From positions 111,487,854-111,551,853 of the forward strand of contig JASWHV010000009.1 in assembly GCA_030760725.1 (NCBI GenBank): a DNA stretch of 64,000 nucleotides. The letters are read 5' to 3'. The translations under genes and the position numbers were made by a program. Below are positions 56,740 through 64,000 of the stretch, piece after piece. Source of the DNA: Neostapfia colusana. Taxonomy: Eukaryota; Streptophyta; Magnoliopsida; Poales; Poaceae. The notes under the pieces are model-generated. The model ran no database searches. It was not told the origin of the DNA and worked only from the letters and a program-made list of their open reading frames with translations. The stretch's first letter is position 1; every line of letters starts with the position of its first letter.

Positions 56740-58487
56740 CTACTGCCCTAGCTCCTCGTCACTGGAGCTGGGGTCCTCACCATTGTGCACCGTCTTTATG
56801 GCGCGCTGAGGCTCCTGAAACTCCACCTGGTGGCCGACGTTGATTGAGTCGTCAACCTTCTGCTTGCCCTCCCTTTGACGGAAGGGTGGGGCATCGGCTC
56901 GTAGCTGCCTCCCTTTGTGGAAACGTTCTGCGAGCTTTTGGATGTCCTGGCAGTCAGCAGCAGTATGGTAGCTGGTGCCATGCACGGGGCATAGCTCGCC
57001 TTGGTCTCCCTCTGGAGCTGGTGACTGTCGCTGCCTTTTATCGGGGCGTGGCCCCCAAGCTCCACTGGGTGCTGCTGCTGCAGCAACGGGAGCAGCGGCC
57101 GGTGGCTTCATCTTGCCACCGCCGCGGTTCTTGATCTTCTTGCCGCTTCCATAGGAAGCGGCGCCAGATCCGGGTTGTCCCCCTGACTCGGAGGTTGGCA
57201 GTGAGTGCCAGTTCCGCCCTTCTGCTGCTCTGGCGCACTTGTCCGCCAGGCTGAAGAGCTCTGAGACGTCGCGGACCTCTCTGGTCACGAGCTTCTCAAG
57301 CATCTTCTTGTCCCGGACACCCTGCCGGAACGCCACCACCATAGAAGCATTTTGGATATGTGGGATGATGTTCCGCACCTGGGAGAACCGCTGGATGAAG
57401 GAGCGCAGCGTCTCTCCAGGTTATTGCTGGACGGCGTGGAGGTCGAGCTCCGTGCCAGGCCGGGTGTAGGAGCTGCCGAAGTTAGCAGTGAACTGCCGGC
57501 AGAGTTCTCCCCAAGAGGTTATGGAACCCTGGGGGAGGTTCATGAGCCAAGACCGGGCTGGGCCGGTCAAGGCGACGGGGAAGTAGTTGGCCATGACGGC
57601 CTCGTCCCCTCCTGCAGCAAGGACGGCAGTGGAGTAGATCTGGAGGAACTCCGCCGGGTTGACGCTGCCGTCATACTTCTCGGACAGGTGCGGCCGAAAC
57701 TTGCGCGGCCACCTCGCGAAGTGAAGGTGTGGCGCCAGGGCCGCACATCCAGCTCCTGTTGCTGCAGGCGTTGGTGCCGCGAACGCTTGTTCGCTGCTGG
57801 CACCGTGTACCCCGGTATGGGCAAGGCTGCGCCATAGACCGTGGGCACCGTTTGCAGGGCATATGGATGGGGCATATGCTGCGCGGCGTATGCCTGGGGC
57901 AGAGATCGTGTGGCGAAAGTCTGCGCCTCAGGCAGGGTTGAGGCAGACGTCATGCAGTCGACGGCCTCTTGGTTGCGACGTCTTTCTCGTCGTCGCTCAA
58001 TGAACACTCGGGCATCTTTGCCCAAGTGGCATCGCTCCAGCTCCATACTCAGGTTCGTCGATGGGAGCCTGGTGGAGCTGGAATCTGTCGTCTGCCCATC
58101 AACCGTTGGCGTGCGCGTCAGCGACACAGCCGGTTGGCCGGGGCGTCATCCCCGCCGAATCCGAGGGTTAGCGGCGGCGATGACGAGACGGTCTACCTCG
58201 CGAATCCACTGCTGGGTCGCTGACTGAGGCGCGTACCCAGCAGGCGAATTGCACAGTAGCGCTCTTGCTGCGGCCAGCACACCCCCATGGGGGACGCTCA
58301 GCGCTGCAGAGGATCTCACACTTGCTGGAGCCTGTGTTGTCGGAGTCGGCGCTGCCGGAGTCGGCTGCTGGCTTCCAGCTTGCGCTGACACACTCCGTCC
58401 AGAGTGTGTCGAGACGTAGTCCCCGCTAGTCACGGTCCGTCGTGAACGCGGGGGAGGAGAGCTTGCCGCTGAAGGAAGCTTCATCAT
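56740..58487 (-). pseudogene. gag of nested Tat-lineage element
   Basis: Starts MMKLPSAASS at 58487, 44 bp inside the PBS. A first frame to 58146 contains QQWIREVDRLV. After a shift come MELERCHLGKDARVFIE and a further shift near 57690. The gag domain proper (57430-57700) has KYDGSVNPAEFLQIYSTAV, ALTGPARSWLMNLP and WGELCRQFTANF. A TAA at about 57423 interrupts it. The C-terminal third (57378-56740) is open: FIQRFSQVRNIIP, VRDVSELFSLADKCARA, a basic linker, and a zinc-knuckle variant CPVHGTSYHTAADC, ending SSSDEELGQ. Gag forms the particle; here it is broken by at least two shifts and one stop. Confidence 0.82.
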
Positions 58488-58530
58488 CTTCGTCGGCAGA
58501 AGCTAGTCGCGCAAGGGAAAAGCCCCCCTT

Positions 58531-58544
58531 CCTGGCGCGCCAAA
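58531..58544 (-). other. Primer binding site of nested Tat element
   Basis: CCTGGCGCGCCAAA on plus, TTTGGCGCGCCAGG on minus, directly adjoining the 5' LTR. The same type, with one change, is at 30098-30111. Confidence 0.85.
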
Positions 58545-59622
58545 TGTCGAAGTGTGTAGTCGACACTTCCCCCGAACCTGCTCTGGGCAGCCCGCGGATG
58601 TTCTTTTTCGGAGGGGCTAGACACTCGCGGAGAGCTTCAGCGTTAGGGACGAGTGAGGTAGAAGCTTGACACGGGGAGTTTTACGTGGTTCAGGCCGCCG
58701 GAGCGTAAAACCCTACGTCCACGGTGAGCAGAGGTGCTCACTGTATTGCTTGCCGCTCAGAACCGGAGTCCTGAGCTTGAGGGTGTGTAAGAGGCGAGTC
58801 AACAGAGTTCGAAACCTTGCTAACGTTGCCAACCAGAGCCTTTTATAGTCGAAGGCTCGAGCGGCTTACAAGGTGGGCCCGGGACCCGACAGGTGGCCTC
58901 GGGGAGATTGCCTGTCATCTACCGTATCTGCAGTTATGCCGGTAGTTGTCTCTGGCGAAGGCTTCCAAGTCTTCGTTCTGCCGCCCTGCCCATGCCGCAA
59001 GCTAGTCGTAGTGGTTGATGATGGCAGGGGCGGCAGGGGATGTCTTGTCGCTGTGTTTATTGGTGGGCAGGTTTCTGACATGGCGCGCTAGTCTGCGATG
59101 TGACTAGGCGCAACGGCACCTGACAGAGGCGTGCTCCGCGTCCCCGTTCCTTGGGAAGGCGCGAGCCTTGAATACCTTGTACGGGCAAGGTATGGCGCGT
59201 CTTTACTCCTGTTGCCTACCGCGCGGGGGCAGGCAGCATTGCTCTGCTGGCCACGTGGTGGGCCTGGAGCTCTCCTCTGAGGAGAGGGTGGTCCGGCCCC
59301 GCGGGACACGTGGAGCCCTCGGAGCTCTCCCCGCAGAGGGGGAGGTCCGGCTTCTGCTGGCCACGTGGCGGGCCCGGAGCTCTCCTCTGAGGAGAGGGAG
59401 GTTCGGCCCCGCGGGACACGTGGAGCCTTCGGAGCTCTCCCCACTGAGGGGGGAGGTCCGGCTTAGTTGGCCACGTGGCGAGTCCGGAACTTACCTCTAA
59501 GGAGAGGGAGGTCCGGCCCCGCTGGACACGTGGCGTCTTCGGAGCTCTCCCTACGGAGAAGGGCGAAGTCCTTAGGCATTTCCCCCTGTGCGCGGGGGTA
59601 CCCCGTATCGAAGGTACCGACA
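58545..59622 (-). repeat. 5' LTR of nested Tat element
   Basis: 1078 bp, same length as the left LTR. Three 110-bp G-box units begin near 59249, 59359 and 59469; all three have intact CCACGTGG. Confidence 0.92.
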
Positions 59623-59627
59623 GAAGG
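59623..59627. repeat. Target site duplication of nested element, right
   Basis: GAAGG, matching 51298-51302. Confidence 0.92.
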
Positions 59628-61830
59628 TGTATGTGATAACCTCATAGTCATGTACACCCATCAGACGGTGAGGAATTGAAGACGTTGGACCGCTTCAATC
59701 CAGATTTCGCGAACGATGCAAGAAATATTCGCATCGGGTTAGCGACAGATGGCTTCTCACCGTCCTGTACAACTGCAATATCATACTCATGTTGGCTCGT
59801 GTTCGCTATTCCGTAAAACTTACCACCATCTCTCTATATGAAGTATGAATTCATGTTCCTGGACTAGATCATCTTGGTTCACGACTCAACGTGATGTTGA
59901 ACCGTTGATTGAAGAGTTGAAATTGTTATGGATAGGAATCGAAGCGTACGATTGATACAAAAAATAGAAATTCTTCCTTCGAGCTGCATACTTGTGGTAT
60001 GTTCATGATTCCCAGCATACGGCACATTTTCCGGCTGGAGTACTCATGGTCGTTTGACATGTCGGATATGTGCTGCGGATACAAAATGTTTTTGTCTTAG
60101 TCATGGTGGCAAGATATATTACTTTGATTGTCATCGACGTTGGCTACCTCCGAATCACGTGTTCAGACAACAGAGGAATGCCTTCAGAAAGAACACTGTT
60201 GCCACAAAAGGACCACCGCAACATTTGAACACGTCAAAGATATGTGCCATGTTGGACAAGCTAGTGCTAGATGAAAATCGTCCTGGATATTTTTTTCGTT
60301 ACGGAGAGGACCACAACTGGACTCATGTATGTGTATTATGGGAACTACTGTATGTGAAGTTCTTAATTCTAATGCATAACATTGATGTCATGCACCAGGA
60401 GCGTAATATGAGCGAATGCATCATAAGCACATGCTTGGATGTGACGGGCAAAACAAAAGACAATATTAAGCCTCGAAAAGTTTTGGCATAGGTTTGTAAC
60501 CGTCCAAGTCTTGAGCTCTCTGAAATCGGTGGCAAACCATGCGTTACTTTCTATCTTAGACCTATAGAATAGAAAGAAGTCTTACGGTGGTTGAAAAATT
60601 TGAAATTCCCAAATGGTTATGCTGCTAGCCTAAGACGAGCTGTGAATGTGAGGACGGAAAAGCTCATTGGGTTGAAAAGACATGATTATGTTTTGGGGCT
60701 ACTTTGACGATGCATTGTGGAAGGTGTTAGACGAGCTGAGCTATTTTTATAGACAGCTTTGTGCTAAAGAAATCACAAAGGAGATGATAGAGAAGTTGGA
60801 AAAGGAGATACTAGTTTTGGTATGTAAGATGAAAAAAGTTTGCCCTCTAGGGTTCTTCTACCCAATGCAACACCTCCTAATTCATCTTCCATATGAAGCT
60901 AAAGTTGGTGGCCCTGTTCAATATAGGTGGATGTACCACATTGAAAGAGCACTCAGGTGTCTTAAACCAATGGTTCGCAATAGAGCAAGGGTTGAAGGAT
61001 GCATCGCCGAAGCGTTTATATTTCAGAAGATAGTCTACTTCTCAAGTGTTTACTTTGTAGAGGAATCAAATGTTAATGCTCCTACGTTGCGTTACAATGT
61101 CGATGAAGCACCCCCTCTTAGCGACCTATCCATTTTTCAAACGAGAGGCACCGCCATTGATAGTAGCAAGAGCTAAATGGAGGGCCTAACTTTCAATCTT
61201 GGTTTAGAGATCATGTAATGTTTTCTTGTCTTTATTGTCATATGACTTTCGAGTATTGCACGATATAGTCTTCTAACGTCCATATTTTGGACAGTGCAAA
61301 AAAGATACTGGTGTCCATGAGGACTTGCGTCAGTTGTCCTACGGATCCATTAAAGTTAGAAGCTACGGTCGTTACGACGTCAATGGTTTCCGTTTTCGCT
61401 CAACTGAATTTGAAGCTCTCGGTCCTCTCGCAGCGACTTGTAACACTGGTGTTGTTACTACGACTGTTGACACCGAAGGACGGGAAACTAATTATTATGG
61501 GATCATAAAAATCCCTGAATTCAGTTTTGCCGGGAATAAGGAGATTAAAGTAGTCTTCTTTGACTACGAATGGTTTGACAACAATAATGGAACTTGACAT
61601 AACCAATTTGGCATGATATAAGTCAAACACAACGAAAGGTTACGAGGCCACGACACCTTTGTCCTTGCATATCAAGTCCAGCAGGTGTATTATTTACATT
61701 ATCCATGCAAAAAACCTACATGTTTGGTGGGTTGTACACGAGGTGAATCCTCGTGAGCAGTTACATACACCAGTTGATGTTGGGTACCGAGATAGTTTTT
61801 TGTCGTTGAACGCTGAGATTGATTAGGTTT
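59628..61830 (+). pseudogene. CACTA Tnp2 transposase, remainder, with DUF4218 and DUF4216 regions
   Basis: Continues the gene broken at 51302. The Tnp2 core is recognisable in shifting frames: NPDFANDARNIRIGLATDGF, FAIPYNLPPSLYMKYEFMF, and an open frame 60054-60491 with CRICAADTKCF, GGKIYYFDCHRRWLPP and NIDVMHQERN. At 60682-61176 lies a DUF4218-like part (VLDELSYFYRQLCAKEI, CPLGFFYPMQHLLIHLPYEA, GPVQYRWMYHIERAL), and at about 61325-61600 a DUF4216-like part (YDVNGFRFRS, NYYGIIKIPEFSFAG, VVFFDYEWFD). This is the standard order for plant CACTA Tnp2 proteins. Several stops and shifts make it non-functional. Confidence 0.88.
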
Positions 61831-62109
61831 ACCAAGAACAAGAGTTACAGGACTCTTTTGTCATTGAACCTGGTGTAGTCCTTGATAAGTTAGTTGGAGA
61901 TGCTCAAGATTTACAGACTCTTGAAATACAAAAATGAAAACAAAAAATAATCACGACAAAAGATCGGTTGTCCGTATTAAGGAGTAGAGTTCATGGTCGT
62001 GATACTGATGAATTTTGAAACAAATTTCAAGTAATGTTTCTTTTATGCCTTCTTTCGTCTTATATATTTTACTTTACATACATTACCAACATTTTTTCTT
62101 TTCAATAGG
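61831..62109 (+). other. Spacer between Tnp2 and TnpA-like gene
   Basis: About 280 bp, AT-rich, nothing recognised. Confidence 0.45.
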
Positions 62110-64000
62110 ATGTCGTCTAGCAGTGGTAGAGGAAAGGTAAAGGCGAGGAGTGTAGCTAGAGGTTTCCTGCACAGGGTAGCTGACGTCTTTCAGGGCAGTA
62201 TGTCTATCGGACTTTCTGCTAGACGAGTTGCTTGGATGAGTCAGCTACCAGAGCTGAGAGGCGTAGCAATCGTCTTAGAGCGGTCAGACGAGGTAAATAT
62301 CATTTGGTGAATCTTATAATGTCAACAATTACTTCCTTTATCTACATTACTATTCTTTTAAATTATCAGGAGGACTCTAGATCCGAGGACTTAGAGACGA
62401 GAGGTCCTCTACAGCCAGCATAAGCTGATGACCACCCTTCGAGGTCCGGTAGCAAGCCTGTGGACCTGTTTGTGGACCCGCTTCCAGACTCTTCCGGTGA
62501 CCACTCCTCCAGGTCACCTAAAGTCGGACCAGCATAGTGACTCCTCCTCTAGCTCCTACAAACCTAGATGACCGGATCGTTATTCGTCCGGTTGGCGATA
62601 TGTAAGTAAATCTCTAACTCTTCAATTTAGATTATTTTAGTGTTATAGATGTATTGATTTATTATTCTCTATCACGTCTTTGTACGATGACTAGTTCACG
62701 GGTCAAGGACGCCACAAGCATGTGAACAGTGTCCTCGGACGGCTTATCCGTTTGCACTACCCCGGTGTAGTGAACGGTGTCCCCGCCACGTCGTGGGACG
62801 ATTACGCCACCGCTCAGCTCGTTGCTCACGGCAACCACCAGGAGGTTGTGTGGTCCGACTTTATGGTAAGCATTAAATATATATTTCTGTAATACAAGTT
62901 TATAATTTGGTTAATATAATGATGTATATAAATATGTTTTTGCACGCACGGTACCGTTTGGAGGACGAGGGTGAGGTGGACTACGCGAGAGCCGTGCTCC
63001 ATAAGAACGCCCAGAAGCTCTTTACGCAGTCGCTATCGAACGCAAAAATTCAAGCGACGAAGGGCGTAAATGAAGCTGCATCCGGAAGAGGGTGACCTGG
63101 GGGCATTCAGGAACGTGGCTCCCAGATATTTGATAGAGGAGCAGTACGCAGAGGTAAATTATAAAATATTTTTTTAAATGTGAAAGAAGCACAATAGGTT
63201 AAAGGTTATATAACCTAATAATAAATGTATGCAGTTTGGTGTAGCCTGGTTAGACGGCCGTCCGGAGGACTACCGTGCCTTGTGTGCTCTATGGGCGAGT
63301 CAGGGGTTCCAGGAACTCTCTAGGACCCGCCAACAGAGCAGAGGGATGGATGGGAAGCACAGGTTTGATGCGTACGGCTACTTACGTCTGGCTAAATGCA
63401 TGGTAAGTGTGATTACTATTATTTTTATATATGTTTAAATTATTCATTGTACTAACACACATATATATAGGAGCGTGAGACAGGTCAGGAGCCGACTGCG
63501 ATTCAAGTCTGAAAGAGGGGTCACACGGAAAGTGACCCATCATAGCCTGACCAACTGTGTTCTCAGGCGGCGTCAGAAGCGCTGGTGAGTTGTTTTGTAT
63601 TTGTATTGAGTTTTTAAAATAATTTTTATGATATTACCTTTTCGTATTTGTAGGCAAGGTATGGGCAAGAGGCGGAGCGACTTCACGGTGAAGGTTTCGC
63701 CTTCACGGTGAAGGTTTTGATTGGCTGAGCGCACCAATCATCCTAGAAGCCGCATATGCAATCGGAGGCGGGAAACCTCACAGACGGTGAGTCCTCTATT
63801 TTTTTAATGTCAATGAATTTAAGATACAAAAATTTAATAATCTTTCTCCATTTGTAGGTTCGCCATCTTTGATGGAGTTGTTCGACTCGAGGGAGGCACG
63901 ACCTTCCTCGAGCTGCTCTTCATCGCGACACATCGGAGCGAGGCAGGCTAGCTCTCTGGAGCTCCAGAGTGTCCGGGAGGAGCTCCGCGGGACACAGGAG
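62110..64000 (+). pseudogene. CACTA TnpA-like (plant transposase Ptta/En/Spm type) gene, partial
   Basis: TnpA-type proteins bind the subterminal repeats and help Tnp2. Exon-like blocks separated by AT-rich introns with good splice signals: 62110 (MSSSSGRGKVKAR), about 62697-62864 (GRHKHVNSVLGRLIRLHYPGVVNG, SWDDYATAQLVAHGN; donor GTAAGC), about 62940-63152 (YRLEDEGEVDYARAVLHKNAQK, then after a shift MKLHPEEGDLGAF), 63235-63401 (FGVAWLDGRPEDYRALCALWASQ, FDAYGYLRLAKCM; donor GTAAGT), 63471 on (ERETGQEPTAIQV followed by TGA), and 63858 to the window end (SPSLMELFDSREARP, SLELQSVREELRGTQE, coiled-coil-like). The TGA and the shift suggest decay; exon limits are approximate. Confidence 0.72.
63689..63729 (+). 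repeat. Tandem duplication of a palindromic 20-bp unit
   Basis: CTTCACGGTGAAGG occurs twice in a row within a TnpA-like exon. Each unit is itself an inverted repeat (CTTCAC/GTGAAG). Confidence 0.7.

Larger units (their letters stand above)
51303..59622 (-). mobile_element. Nested non-autonomous Tat-lineage gypsy element with gag and antisense ORF
   Basis: 8320 bp, minus orientation, inserted in CACTA Tnp2 with TSD GAAGG. LTRs of 1078 bp each (51303-52380 and 58545-59622) differ at a few dozen positions, so it is older than G1 and G4. PBS TTTGGCGCGCCAGG lies next to the right LTR. From the PBS: gag (58487 to 56740), then about 2 kb without coding, then a large ORF on the opposite strand (52857-54664). 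Protease, RT, RNase H and integrase are absent. Similar gag-only or coding-poor relatives of autonomous Tat elements are known in grasses. Confidence 0.88.
48529..64000 (+). mobile_element. CACTA (En/Spm) DNA transposon, right end beyond window
   Basis: Begins CACTATAGGAAAG at 48529, has a subterminal array of inverted CCGTCGTGAATA motifs, a GC-rich first exon candidate, a Tnp2-type transposase pseudogene and a TnpA-like gene. The preceding TAG (48526-48528) could be the 3-bp target duplication but the other end is not visible. An LTR element (51303-59622) is nested in Tnp2. Confidence 0.88.

Overview
This window is a transposon-dense stretch of a grass (Poaceae-type monocot) nuclear genome. 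The signs are several Ty3/gypsy chromovirus retrotransposons with 2-4 kb LTRs, a CACTA (En/Spm) DNA transposon, a small hAT element, a Ty1/copia remnant, a Tat-lineage gypsy element, and GC-rich chloroplast-targeted host genes. The species cannot be fixed from the sequence. The only convincing host genes are two near-identical ELIP (early light-induced protein) genes on the minus strand (21979-22443 and 47673-48137). A third copy of the same segment (1-1788) keeps the ELIP promoter but has lost the coding region.

Layout. 1-1788: ELIP segment copy 1, with an hAT remnant at its left end. 1789-13723: gypsy element G1 (plus), with PBS, an extra ORF whose N terminus resembles the histone H3 tail, then broken gag and pol, and a truncated 3' LTR. 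13744-18290: related gypsy element G2 (minus), almost without internal sequence; it forms a large inverted repeat with G1. 18291-19087: a third LTR fragment of this group. 19088-21738: truncated, frameshifted copia element (minus). 21744-23433: ELIP segment copy 2. 24105-29569: old, 5'-truncated gypsy pol plus 3' LTR. About 29700-30111: Tat-type LTR/PBS fragment. 30378-44826: complete young gypsy element G4 with TSD TTTAT. 45060-45740: G-rich tandem repeats and a polypurine tract. 46004-46942: non-autonomous hAT. 46943-48528: ELIP segment copy 3. 48529-64000 and beyond: CACTA element (subterminal repeats, Tnp2 pseudogene, TnpA-like gene running off the window), with a gag-only Tat-lineage element (minus, 51303-59622, TSD GAAGG) nested in Tnp2.

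How it fits together. A segment carrying an ELIP gene and an hAT insertion was duplicated, and transposons then invaded between and into the copies. CACTA sits 391 bp upstream of one ELIP start and copia 240 bp downstream of the other ELIP stop. The most unusual item is the intact 264-aa ORF of G1. After its initiator Met it reads ART-R-L-TARKSTGG, keeping the H3 ARKS/K9 context while the positions of K4, K14 and K18 are changed. The same element encodes an integrase with a chromodomain-like C terminus, so histone-tail mimicry by a chromovirus is a testable idea. Most other ORFs in the window are shadows inside LTRs or low-complexity DNA.
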